A stretch of 19,059 nucleotides of DNA. Origin: a bacterium UBP17_UBA6191. GTDB lineage: Bacteria; Muiribacteriota; UBA6191. Location: NCBI GenBank assembly GCA_002422125.1, contig DITF01000060.1, positions 1 to 19,059 of the forward strand. The letters run 5' to 3'. Shown here in pieces: positions 1 to 6,915 of this stretch (position 1 is the first letter of the stretch; every line of letters starts with the position of its first letter). The notes below the pieces were generated by a model, which saw nothing but the letters and a program-made list of their open reading frames with translations, ran no database searches and was not told where the DNA came from. The position numbers and the translations under genes were made by a program.

Positions 1-318
1 GGTACACACTTGCCGTATGCCGGGTTCGAGGGTGGTCAAACCCCCTTACAACGGAGAATCCCCAAGCGAGGCTTTAAAAACTTTGCACGGGTTGAGTACA
101 CCCCTGTTAACATCAGTGCTTTGAGTGTATTCGATTCCGGCGCAGAAGTTACTCCTGAGCTATTGTTGGAGAGAGGTATCGTTCGTGATGCCAATCAGCC
201 AGTCAAGATTTTAGGCGATGGGGATTTGACAGTTAAGTTGACAGTAAAGGCCCACGGCTTTTCACAGTCGGCTATTGCTAAAATCAAGAGTGTTGGCGGC
301 AGCGCAGAGGTGATTTAG
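1..318 (+). CDS. rplO: 50S ribosomal protein L15 (uL15), 3' part
   Basis: The reading frame is open from base 1 and ends at TAG 316-318, giving the last 105 residues of L15. The diagnostic glycine-rich motif near the start (FEGGQTPLQRRIPKRGF) matches the conserved uL15 segment that lies about one third into the protein. The C-terminal part (KILGDGDLTVKLTVKAHGFS, ending near the SAEVI tail) is the usual globular domain. L15 binds 23S rRNA in the large subunit and is a late assembly protein. The true start lies upstream of the window; the TTG at 10 is internal. The stop codon overlaps the GTG start of secY by one base (TAGTG), which indicates translational coupling, as in many spc operons. Confidence 0.96.
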   Translation, partial: GTHLPYAGFEGGQTPLQRRIPKRGFKNFARVEYTPVNISALSVFDSGAEVTPELLLERGIVRDANQPVKILGDGDLTVKLTVKAHGFSQSAIAKIKSVGGSAEVI

Positions 319-1607
319 TGTTTCGTATTCTGTCTAATGCTTGGAAGATTGATGAGTTGCGTACGCGACTACTGTTTTCCTTGGCCATGATTGCGGTTTT
401 TCGGCTTGGTTGTCAGATTCCCACCCCTGGGGTGGATCCCTTGGCAATGAAAGAGCTTTTTGCCAATCAGGCTGGGGTGCTGGGGTTTTTGAACATGTTC
501 TCAGGAGGGGCTCTTGAGAGGTTTAGCGTGTTCAGCCTAGGTATCGCACCATATATCAATGCATCCATTATCATGCAGCTTTTGGTTTATGTTGTTCCCT
601 ATCTTGAAAAGCTTCATAAGGAAGAAGGCACCGAAGGCCGCAAGAAGATCAACATGTACACGAAGTACGGCACTGTTATTCTAGGAGCTATTCAGGCTTT
701 TGGTATTGCAGTGTGGCTGGAAAGCATGGGGCAGATTGTTCTATACCCAGGCATGGGCTTTAAGCTTATGGCGGTGGTGACATTGACCGCGGGTACAGCC
801 TTAATTATGTGGCTGGGTGAACAAATGACAGCCAAAGGGATTGGGAATCGAATGTCTTTGCTGATTACAGCAGGTATTTTGGCGACTTTCCCTCAGGCTA
901 TTCTTGAAACCATTGCCGTTACTGATTTCTCCAGGTTTAGCGATTTAGGTCGCTTGCTGGGCATCGGCATAGTGTGTCTTCTGGTGGTTGCTGCGGTTGT
1001 CTTCATGCAAGATGGGGTGCGCAAAATCCCAGTACAACATACAAAAAGAAATGCTGGCATGGGTCAGGGTGGGTTAAAGAGTTTTATTCCTTTGAAGGTT
1101 AATATGGCTGGTGTAATTCCAGTGATTTTTGCCTCTTCGGTGATGATGTTTCCTACCTTAGCGCTTCAGTATGCTCAGAATCGTTTTCCTGAAACCCCAT
1201 GGATCGAGACGATGAACATTTACATGGGTTATACTCATCCAGTTCATTTGACCATCTACTGTCTCTTGGTGATTTTCTTTACTTATTTCTACACAGCGAT
1301 TCAGTTAAATCCTGTGGAGATGGCTGAGAATCTTAAAAAGCATGGTGGGTTTATTCCTGGCATCAGGGCGGGCAAAAAGACAGCCGATTTTATTGATAGG
1401 CTGGTTACGAGGATTACTTTGTGTGGAGCCCTGTTTTTGGCTGCAATTTCGATGGTTCCCCCTCTTATGACGAAGTTCATGAATGTGACCTTTTATTTTG
1501 GTGGCACGAGTCTTCTGATTGTTGTAGGTGTGATGTTAGATACCGTAAGACAAATGGAATCTCACATGGTTACTCGTCAATATGATGGGTTTTTGAGGAA
1601 CAATTGA
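318..1607 (+). CDS. secY: Protein translocase subunit SecY
   Basis: This is the channel subunit of the SecYEG translocon in the inner membrane, which exports unfolded preproteins and inserts membrane proteins. At 429 residues it has normal length. The N-terminus (MFRILSNAWKIDELRTRLLF) is typical, with the first membrane helix at about 18-32, followed by the periplasmic plug region (PTPGVDP) and hydrophobic segments consistent with ten helices. The cytosolic loop at residues 332-350 (PVEMAENLKKHGGFIPGIR) is the conserved site touching SecA and the ribosome, and R350 corresponds to the key arginine of that loop. The start is GTG, overlapping the rplO stop by one base, with AGAGGTG just upstream. 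The stop TGA shares its A with the ATG of adk. Confidence 0.98.
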   Translation: MFRILSNAWKIDELRTRLLFSLAMIAVFRLGCQIPTPGVDPLAMKELFANQAGVLGFLNMFSGGALERFSVFSLGIAPYINASIIMQLLVYVVPYLEKLHKEEGTEGRKKINMYTKYGTVILGAIQAFGIAVWLESMGQIVLYPGMGFKLMAVVTLTAGTALIMWLGEQMTAKGIGNRMSLLITAGILATFPQAILETIAVTDFSRFSDLGRLLGIGIVCLLVVAAVVFMQDGVRKIPVQHTKRNAGMGQGGLKSFIPLKVNMAGVIPVIFASSVMMFPTLALQYAQNRFPETPWIETMNIYMGYTHPVHLTIYCLLVIFFTYFYTAIQLNPVEMAENLKKHGGFIPGIRAGKKTADFIDRLVTRITLCGALFLAAISMVPPLMTKFMNVTFYFGGTSLLIVVGVMLDTVRQMESHMVTRQYDGFLRNN

Positions 1608-2260
1608 TGGGTAATCTGATATTGATGGGACCTCCTGGTGCTGGTAAAGGCACTCAGTCTGTTCGAATTGCTAAGCTCATGGGGCTTGTGCATTTGTCTA
1701 CAGGCGATTTGCTTCGTGATGCAATCAAAGCCCAGACCGATGTAGGTATGAAGGCCAAGGCCTTTATGGACAAGGGTGAATTGGTTCCTGATGCCGTAAT
1801 GATTGATATGGTTATGGGTCCAGTGCGAAGCGCAGTAGTTGAGTCTGGGTTTGTTCTGGACGGATTTCCTAGGACTCTGGCTCAGGCTCGAGCCTTGGAT
1901 AAGGCGTTTTTGGATGAGGGAATTGAGGTGAGGGCAGTAGTTCATCTTCATTGTGATGATGAAGTGATCGTCAAACGCCTCAGCGGTCGTCGTGTCTGCC
2001 CTGTTTCAAATCAGGTGTACCACATAACGGATCATCCTCCAAAGGTGCCTGGTTTTAGTGATGCGGCTCCTGGAGTCGCCCTGATTTTAAGGGAAGACGA
2101 TCAAGAAGATGTGATTCGGCGTCGTCTGCAAGTGTATCGGGAGAACACCCTTCCGATTTTAGAGTATTATCGTGGTGCTCGTTGTGTTGTGGCGGTAGAT
2201 GGACTGTTGCCCGTCGACACTGTAACCGAGTTAATTATGAATTCATTGCAAGTGAAATGA
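1607..2260 (+). CDS. adk: Adenylate kinase
   Basis: The enzyme interconverts ATP + AMP and 2 ADP in the cytoplasm. The 217-residue product shows the P-loop GPPGAGKGT at 8-16, the AMP-binding segment STGDLLRDAI at 31-40, and DGFPRT at 85-90. It is the long form with a complete LID domain (about 126-163). The LID lacks the four-cysteine zinc site found in Gram-positive enzymes and instead has the Y-H-...-PPKV type sequence. I chose ATG 1607, which overlaps the secY stop as TGATG and has GAGGAA (1595-1600) six bases upstream; an adjacent TTG at 1604 is in frame but less likely. Finding adk directly after secY is common in spc operons. No map or infA follows it here. Confidence 0.97.
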   Translation: MGNLILMGPPGAGKGTQSVRIAKLMGLVHLSTGDLLRDAIKAQTDVGMKAKAFMDKGELVPDAVMIDMVMGPVRSAVVESGFVLDGFPRTLAQARALDKAFLDEGIEVRAVVHLHCDDEVIVKRLSGRRVCPVSNQVYHITDHPPKVPGFSDAAPGVALILREDDQEDVIRRRLQVYRENTLPILEYYRGARCVVAVDGLLPVDTVTELIMNSLQVK

Positions 2261-2285
2261 TTTGCAGGTAGTTTGGGAGTGAAGT

Positions 2286-2399
2286 ATGAAAGTTAGATCT
2301 TCTGTCAAGAAAATCTGTGACAAGTGCAAGATCATTCGCCGCAAAGGAGTCATCCGAGTGATCTGCGATGTAATTAAGCATAAGCAAAGACAAGGGTAG
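2286..2399 (+). CDS. rpmJ: 50S ribosomal protein L36 (bL36)
   Basis: This is a 37-residue small basic protein beginning MKVRSSVKKICDKC, a textbook L36. The zinc-binding set C11, C14, C27 and H32 is complete, so this is the zinc-ribbon form. L36 is the smallest large-subunit protein and sits near the base of the peptidyl-transferase side of 23S rRNA. GGGAG at 2275-2279 is a good ribosome binding site six bases before the ATG. It lies between adk and rpsM, its normal neighbour at the head of the alpha operon. The gap of 25 bases after adk and 8 bases before rpsM suggests one transcript. Identity is secure from the cysteine spacing and the neighbourhood. Confidence 0.96.
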   Translation: MKVRSSVKKICDKCKIIRRKGVIRVICDVIKHKQRQG

Positions 2400-2407
2400 G
2401 TTGAGAC

Positions 2408-2785
2408 ATGGCTCGTATTGCTGGCGTTGATTTGCCTAAGAATAAAAGAGTGGAGTATGCTCTTCCCTACATTTATGGGATTGGTTTAACCACTTCTCAG
2501 CAAATTCTTACAAAACTGGGTGTAAATTTTGACACTCGTGTGCGTGACCTTTCGGAAATGGAAATTGGTAGAATTGCCAAAGAAATTCAGGAAAGTTACA
2601 AGGTTGAAGGGGATTTGCGTAAAGAAAAAATGATGAACATCAAAAGGTTGATGGACATTGGCTGTTATCGTGGTTTGCGACATCGTCGTGGTCTGCCTTG
2701 TCGTGGTCAAAGGACCAAGACAAATTCCAGAACTCGTAAGGGACCTCGTAAAACTGTTGGTAGCAAGAAAAAAGCCACTAAATAA
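2408..2785 (+). CDS. rpsM: 30S ribosomal protein S13 (uS13)
   Basis: The product is 125 residues, close to the family norm. It starts MARIAGVDLPKNKRVEYAL and carries the helix-two-turns-helix region with YGIG, the RRLMDIGCYRG-like segment (KRLMDIGCYRGLRH), and the strongly basic C-terminal tail (RGQRTKTNSRTRKGPRK). S13 sits in the head of the small subunit, contacts the large subunit through bridge B1 and touches the P-site tRNA with its tail. ATG 2408 follows a modest GAG-type binding site. The gene belongs to the alpha operon cluster and is followed by rpsK after 16 bases. Confidence 0.98.
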   Translation: MARIAGVDLPKNKRVEYALPYIYGIGLTTSQQILTKLGVNFDTRVRDLSEMEIGRIAKEIQESYKVEGDLRKEKMMNIKRLMDIGCYRGLRHRRGLPCRGQRTKTNSRTRKGPRKTVGSKKKATK

Positions 2786-2801
2786 GACTGGGATGTAAAT
2801 C

Positions 2802-3191
2802 ATGGCGAATCCAAATGCAAAAGTAAAAAAAATCAAACGGAATCTAACTAAAGGCCGTGTCTATATTCAGGCTACCTTTAACAATACCATTATTTCCCTG
2901 ACGGATATGACTGGTAATGTTGTAGCTTGGTCTAGTGCTGGTAATGTTGGCTTTAAGGGTTCTCGTAAGAATACTCCTTATGCAGCTTCTTTGGCTGCGG
3001 ATAAGGTATTGAAGGAAGGCTTGGACATGGGTCTGAGTTTTGTTGAGATGTATGTAAGCGGCCCGGGACAGGGAAAAGATGCGGCAGTAAAGACATTCCA
3101 CGTATCTCCTCAGGTGAAAGTAGCGGCCTTGAGGGACATTACCCCCCATCCCCATAACGGCTGTAAAGCCAAGAAACGCCGCGGAGTGTAA
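2802..3191 (+). CDS. rpsK: 30S ribosomal protein S11 (uS11)
   Basis: The 129-residue product has the S11 core, including ATFNNTIISLTDMTGNVVAW and the conserved GFKGSRKNTPYAA motif. The C-terminal PHNGCKAKKRRGV is diagnostic of the family's platform-binding tail. S11 lies on the platform of the 30S subunit near the mRNA exit channel and contacts helices of 16S rRNA. The N-terminal lysine-rich stretch (AKVKKIKRNLTKG) is a normal extension. ATG 2802 is preceded by GGGA about ten bases upstream. It is the second gene of the S13-S11-S4-alpha-L17 series, with 12 bases to rpsD. Confidence 0.98.
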   Translation: MANPNAKVKKIKRNLTKGRVYIQATFNNTIISLTDMTGNVVAWSSAGNVGFKGSRKNTPYAASLAADKVLKEGLDMGLSFVEMYVSGPGQGKDAAVKTFHVSPQVKVAALRDITPHPHNGCKAKKRRGV

Positions 3192-3203
3192 AGAGGAGTA
3201 ATC

Positions 3204-3827
3204 ATGGCACGCTATACAGGTCCTGTATTAAAAATTTGTCGGCGACTGAAAACAAAACTGCCTTTTAAGGGTGAGAGATTTTTTTCAGTTAAGTTTGACA
3301 AGAGGTTGGAAGTCCCGCCAGGGGCAATGCCTAATCGCCGTTTGAAGAAGTTGTCCAATTACGGTGTTCAATTGTATGAAAAGCAGAAACTGCGTAAGAC
3401 TTACGGGGTTTTGGAGCGCCAGTTTGTTAACTACTACGAAATGGCTAAAAAATCTGCTGTAACAGGGGAAGCTTTGATGCAGATCCTGGAAACCAGGTTG
3501 GATAATGTTGTGTACCGGATGGGTTTTGGAGCCTCTAGGCGTCAAGCTCGGCAGTGGGTGACTCATAAGCACTTTCTGGTTAATGGTAAAATGATCAACA
3601 TTCCATCCTATCTGGTGAAGCCTGGAGATGTGATTGCGGTTAAGGAGAACTCCAAAGCCAAAATGCATATTCAAGCGAATTTCACAAATGCTGCCGCAAG
3701 GTCGTTACCAGAATGGGTAAGGGTTGACGGGGACAAACTGGAAGGAACTTTCGTCCATATTCCATCCAGGGATAAAATTGATTTGGATGTCCAGGAAAAT
3801 CTGGTAGTGGAGTTTTACTCCAGATAA
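3204..3827 (+). CDS. rpsD: 30S ribosomal protein S4 (uS4), cysteine-free type
   Basis: S4 is a primary 16S rRNA binding protein that nucleates 30S assembly and in several bacteria represses its own operon. The product has 207 residues. MARYTGPVLKICRRL opens the N-terminal domain; the S4 RNA-binding domain is at about 95-160, with LETRLDNVVYRMGFG followed by the SRRQARQWV motif. The end (VVEFYSR) is canonical. Only one cysteine (C12) is left where the zinc-binding form has four, so this is the C-minus form. A strong AGAGGAG site precedes the ATG. Autoregulation is possible by analogy with E. coli, but I saw no pseudoknot site that I could support. Confidence 0.98.
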   Translation: MARYTGPVLKICRRLKTKLPFKGERFFSVKFDKRLEVPPGAMPNRRLKKLSNYGVQLYEKQKLRKTYGVLERQFVNYYEMAKKSAVTGEALMQILETRLDNVVYRMGFGASRRQARQWVTHKHFLVNGKMINIPSYLVKPGDVIAVKENSKAKMHIQANFTNAAARSLPEWVRVDGDKLEGTFVHIPSRDKIDLDVQENLVVEFYSR

Positions 3828-3846
3828 GCATTGAGGAGGAGTCCCG

Positions 3847-4833
3847 GTGATAACTGTTCAGGAACCGAATTTTAAATTCGAAGCTACTTCTGGTGCTACG
3901 GCTTTTGGTGGTACTTTTGTATTCGAACCTTTGGAAAAAGGATTTGGATTAACCCTCGGCAATTCACTACGCCGTGCGATGTTGTCGGCTTTGCCGGGAA
4001 TTGCAATTTGTGGTGTGCGCATCGAAGGGGTACTTCATGAATTCTCCTATGTAGAGGGTGTTCGTGAGGATGTGTTGGAGATTCTTTTGAATCTGAAGCA
4101 GGTAGTTTTGCGCCGCGAGGTTGATGTACAAGAGTCATTTATGTTGACCTTGGTTAAAAAGGGTGTTGGGCCTGTTACGGCTGGAGATATTCGTGTACCT
4201 GATAAGTACAAGGATATCGTTAAGGTTGTGAATAAGGATCTGGTGCTTTGTGAGATTACTTCGGCTGAGAAAGAACTTGCCATGGAGCTTGATGTTAAAG
4301 TCGGCCGTGGTTATGACCAGAACTATAAAGGCACAGGAAATGAGACCCTGAACACAATGTTCATTGATGGGCATTTCACTCCAGTGCGTAAAGTTAGTTA
4401 TAATGTGAGCGACGCTCGTGTTGGTCAGGACATTAATTATGATAAGCTGGCTATCACGGTTGAAACTAATGGGGCTATGGAGCCCGATGAAGTTTTAAAG
4501 TGTGCTGCTCGAATTCTTGTTTCCTATTATTCCTTTATGCATCGCATTGAGGTTAAAAAAGAACGAGATGCCATGATTGATTTTCAGTTGGTTGGCAAAA
4601 AGGAAGAGAATGTTGAGTCTAACGATGATATTCCAATCAAAGATTTGGAATTCTCGGTACGCTCACGAAATTGCCTAGAAATGGGCAACATTAAGACATT
4701 GGGGCAACTCGCTGAAGTTTCCATTGATGAGTTAATGCAGATTAAGAATTTTGGTAAGAAGTCTTTGACTGAGATCCGTGAGAAACTTGCTCAATACGGC
4801 CTTAAGTTGAAGGACGATAGAGAAGGGGTTTAA
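3847..4833 (+). CDS. rpoA: DNA-directed RNA polymerase subunit alpha
   Basis: Alpha assembles as a dimer that scaffolds beta and beta', and its C-terminal domain contacts promoter UP elements and activators. The 328 residues divide into the N-terminal domain (about 1-235; EPLEKGFGLTLGNSLRRAML at 27-46 is the conserved assembly motif), a flexible linker (about 250-262, acidic) and the C-terminal domain (about 262-322). In the latter, R272 and N275 in VRSRNCLEMG match the DNA-contacting R265 and N268 of E. coli, and NFGKKSLTEI follows. The start is GTG 3847, supported by a near-perfect GAGGAGGA (3833-3840) six bases upstream. It is followed by rplQ after one base. Confidence 0.98.
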   Translation: MITVQEPNFKFEATSGATAFGGTFVFEPLEKGFGLTLGNSLRRAMLSALPGIAICGVRIEGVLHEFSYVEGVREDVLEILLNLKQVVLRREVDVQESFMLTLVKKGVGPVTAGDIRVPDKYKDIVKVVNKDLVLCEITSAEKELAMELDVKVGRGYDQNYKGTGNETLNTMFIDGHFTPVRKVSYNVSDARVGQDINYDKLAITVETNGAMEPDEVLKCAARILVSYYSFMHRIEVKKERDAMIDFQLVGKKEENVESNDDIPIKDLEFSVRSRNCLEMGNIKTLGQLAEVSIDELMQIKNFGKKSLTEIREKLAQYGLKLKDDREGV

Positions 4834-4834
4834 C

Positions 4835-5323
4835 ATGAGACACGGAATGCGCAAGACCAAACTTGGTCGTAGCCACAATCATCAGATTGCTTTGCGGCGC
4901 AACCTGGCTTTTGCTCTGATTCGTAACGGTAAAATCACAACGACATTGGCTAAAGCCAAATTGGTACAGCCTGTTGTTGAGAAACTGATTACTATGGCAA
5001 AAAAGGGTGCTGCAGCTCCTGAGAGCGAGAAGCAGAGATATGTTTCGAACCTGACATCTTTTTTCACCAGTGGTCAGAACCAGAGAACTTTTGAGGAACT
5101 GGGTAAGGCGCAGGCTAAAGAGCGCAAGACAGTTGTTCGTAAGGCTAGAGAGGCTGGGGAAACCCGCTCGATTCCATCTTTGGCTACCCCTCGCCCAGTG
5201 GAGAAGCTGTTGGAAGAGATTGCACCGGCTTATGCAAGCCGAGATGGTGGATATACTAGAATCATGAAACTAGGTCATCGTCTGGGTGATAATGCCCAGA
5301 TGGCGATTTTAAGTTTGGTTTGA
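4835..5323 (+). CDS. rplQ: 50S ribosomal protein L17 (bL17) with internal insertion
   Basis: L17 is a large-subunit protein near the exit tunnel. The N-terminal half is standard (MRHGMRKTKLGRSHNHQIAL, then ITTTLAKAKLVQPVVEKLIT), and the end keeps the family signature (APAYASRDGGYTRIMKLGHR). At 162 residues it is about 35-45 longer than usual bacterial L17. The excess lies at roughly residues 75-118, a charged stretch rich in K, R, E and Q between the two conserved halves. The frame is continuous, so this is a real insertion and not a frameshift. ATG 4835 follows the rpoA stop by one base. It is the last gene of the ribosomal cluster and is followed by a terminator hairpin. Confidence 0.96.
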   Translation: MRHGMRKTKLGRSHNHQIALRRNLAFALIRNGKITTTLAKAKLVQPVVEKLITMAKKGAAAPESEKQRYVSNLTSFFTSGQNQRTFEELGKAQAKERKTVVRKAREAGETRSIPSLATPRPVEKLLEEIAPAYASRDGGYTRIMKLGHRLGDNAQMAILSLV

Positions 5324-5329
5324 GGTATC

Positions 5330-5346
5330 TGATTCTGATTGAATCA
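5330..5346 (+). repeat. Small inverted repeat after rplQ
   Basis: TGATTC (5330-5335) and GAATCA (5341-5346) are perfect reverse complements separated by five bases (TGATT). The element lies a few bases after the rplQ stop and four bases before the strong terminator stem. It could be an auxiliary hairpin that helps termination or protects the 3' end, or a small protein-binding site. Six base pairs, mostly A-T, make it weak on its own. Confidence 0.4.
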
Positions 5347-5350
5347 AAGG

Positions 5351-5375
5351 CCCCCTGGTGACAGGGGGTTTTTTT
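5351..5375 (+). terminator. Rho-independent terminator of the ribosomal cluster
   Basis: The stem CCCCCTG (5351-5357) pairs perfectly with CAGGGGG (5362-5368) around the four-base loop GTGA, and seven T residues follow (5369-5375). This is a classic intrinsic terminator placed 27 bases after the rplQ stop. The T-tract runs directly into an ATG that starts the next gene, so the same bases also form the leader of the ECF ATPase. Confidence 0.93.
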
Positions 5376-6116
5376 ATGCAAAAAATTTCTGGAATTGTCG
5401 CCACCGATTTATGTCTGTCCCGGTCTGAAAAGGTTTTATTCAAATCGGCAAATTTTTGCCTTTCTCGTGGTGAGATTGTTGGTTTATGTGGTCTGAATGG
5501 ATCAGGGAAATCAACTTTTTGTTATGCCCTTTTGGGTCTGAGTGCTGTGGACTCTGGCAATATCTATTTTCGTTCCATGAATGCGGATGGAAGATCGGAG
5601 TTACTTGAGCCTAGTCGTAGTATGTGGCGTGATTTAGTCTATTTTGTGTTTCAGAATCCAGATTGTCAGATCGTAGGTTCACTGGTGCGGGATGATGTGG
5701 CCTTTGCCGGCGAAAATCGGGGGGTGGCTCGTGAAATTTTGCAAGCAAGAGTTGCGGAGGCCCTGGATTTGGTTGGTCTGTCTGGTTTTGATATGCGCTC
5801 CCCTAATTCCTTGAGCGGGGGGCAGAAGCAAAGGCTGGCAATTGCGGGCAGTATAGTGGCCCAGGCATCGTTTCTGATTCTGGATGAACCGTTTGCTATG
5901 TTGGACCCTATGGGTCGTAAGCAGTTACGACTACTACTTCAGGAGCTGGTTTGTAAACGCGATTTGGGAATCTTAATTGTAAGTCATATGGCCCATGAGC
6001 TTTCTTTGATGAGTCGAAATTATGCAATTCACCAGCATAAATTAAAAGAGTTTAATCCCGGACGAAATTTGTTTGAATCAAGAGTTTTTAAGGACCTGGG
6101 ATTTTGTGAGCCCTGA
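5376..6116 (+). CDS. Energy-coupling factor ABC transporter ATPase, EcfA1-like
   Basis: A 246-residue cytoplasmic ATPase of the ECF (vitamin/metal importer) family. Walker A is GLNGSGKST at 39-47, the Q-loop is VFQNPDCQ (Q93), the signature is LSGGQKQR at 146-153, Walker B is LILDE at 167-171, and the switch histidine is H204. The FQNPD-Q segment followed by RDDVAF is typical of EcfA/CbiO and distinguishes it from peptide-type ATPases. I take ATG 5376 as start because it fits the family's N-terminus; AGGGGG in the terminator stem is the only plausible ribosome binding site. It is followed by a second, different ECF ATPase, as expected for an EcfA1-EcfA2 pair. The substrate is unknown because no S component is visible. 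Confidence 0.9.
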   Translation: MQKISGIVATDLCLSRSEKVLFKSANFCLSRGEIVGLCGLNGSGKSTFCYALLGLSAVDSGNIYFRSMNADGRSELLEPSRSMWRDLVYFVFQNPDCQIVGSLVRDDVAFAGENRGVAREILQARVAEALDLVGLSGFDMRSPNSLSGGQKQRLAIAGSIVAQASFLILDEPFAMLDPMGRKQLRLLLQELVCKRDLGILIVSHMAHELSLMSRNYAIHQHKLKEFNPGRNLFESRVFKDLGFCEP

Positions 6117-6126
6117 GTGTTTAGGT

Positions 6127-6915
6127 ATGATGTTTACAGTTGGTAGCGGCAGGGTGGTATATGGCGCGGGGACTCCCTTTGAAGGTCTGGGTTTGAACCT
6201 GCATTCTAATACTGAATTGTTATTGAGTAATGGAATTATTGGTCTATGTGGCCAAACGGGTAGTGGTAAGAGCACATTTTTGAGTTTGTTGGCAGGTGAA
6301 CACAGGCATTCTGGAATAGAAGTGAAACTGGATGGGCAGATGCCCATGCCTCCTGCGGTTGGTTCCGTTTTTCAGCAGCCCGAAGACCAGCTGTTTTGCG
6401 CCAGCGTCAGAGAAGAGCTTCTGTTTGCCCCCCGAAATTTTAAGATGGCTGAGCCAGATGATTTGGCGCTTATTGAGATTTTAACCAAGCTTGGGTTTAA
6501 GGATTGTGGTACTTTTTTGGATAGGGATCCTTTGCTTTTATCCGGTGGAGAAAAGCGGCGAATAGCCCTAGCTTCGATTTTGTGTTTTAAGCCATCCGTC
6601 CTGCTTTTAGACGAGCCATTTGCCGGGGTGGATCCTTTGACGATGCGGATTTTGATTTCCTCATTGCTTCTATTGGCTCAATCGGGGGTGGGGATTGTCT
6701 ATTCCGGGCATGAAGTTTTTGAAATGAGTCTTATTTGTAGTGAAATTTTGTGTTTTTCTGAGCAGGCAATTGTGAATCGAGGTAGCCCAGTGGAGATCAG
6801 TCAGTGGTTGTGCCAATTCACCGGAGATGATATTTTTTTAGATTGGCGAGTGGATGACTTGGAGCGGCGAAAAATGATAGGCAGGCGGGCATGTATCCCA
6901 CACGATCTGATTTGA
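6127..6915 (+). CDS. Energy-coupling factor ABC transporter ATPase, EcfA2-like
   Basis: The second ATPase of the pair, 262 residues from ATG 6127. The N-terminal GTPFE at 15-19 is a hallmark of EcfA2. Walker A is GQTGSGKST at 42-50, the Q-loop is VFQQPEDQ (Q83), the signature is LSGGEKRR at 138-145, Walker B is LLLDE at 159-163, and the switch histidine is H195 in SGHE. Upstream in-frame TTG 6073 and GTG 6106 would overlap the previous gene and add residues not seen in the family, so ATG 6127 (or the adjacent 6130) is preferred, although its ribosome binding site is weak. EcfA1 and EcfA2 form a heterodimer driving an EcfT scaffold; EcfT is not in this window. The 3' end overlaps the aldolase gene by 25 bases. 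Confidence 0.88.
   Translation: MMFTVGSGRVVYGAGTPFEGLGLNLHSNTELLLSNGIIGLCGQTGSGKSTFLSLLAGEHRHSGIEVKLDGQMPMPPAVGSVFQQPEDQLFCASVREELLFAPRNFKMAEPDDLALIEILTKLGFKDCGTFLDRDPLLLSGGEKRRIALASILCFKPSVLLLDEPFAGVDPLTMRILISSLLLLAQSGVGIVYSGHEVFEMSLICSEILCFSEQAIVNRGSPVEISQWLCQFTGDDIFLDWRVDDLERRKMIGRRACIPHDLI

Noticed and set aside
1577..1951. Minus-strand open frame opposite adk, and similar ones opposite rpsK, rpsD, rpoA, yejA and the second binding protein
   Set aside because: They are antisense to well-supported conserved genes, have low-complexity or improbable compositions, and lack ribosome binding sites or family similarity.
5070..5267. Alternative-frame open frame inside rplQ suggesting a frameshift
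   Set aside because: The main frame keeps L17 conserved residues on both sides of the insertion, so no frameshift is needed.
5358..5375. GTG at 5358 as an earlier start for the EcfA1-like ATPase
   Set aside because: It lies in the loop of the terminator and would encode part of the stem and U-tract; the family N-terminus fits ATG 5376.
6073..6126. TTG 6073 or GTG 6106 as start of the EcfA2-like ATPase
   Set aside because: Both overlap the preceding gene and lengthen the protein beyond the family N-terminus; ATG 6127 or 6130 fits the distance to the GTPFE motif.
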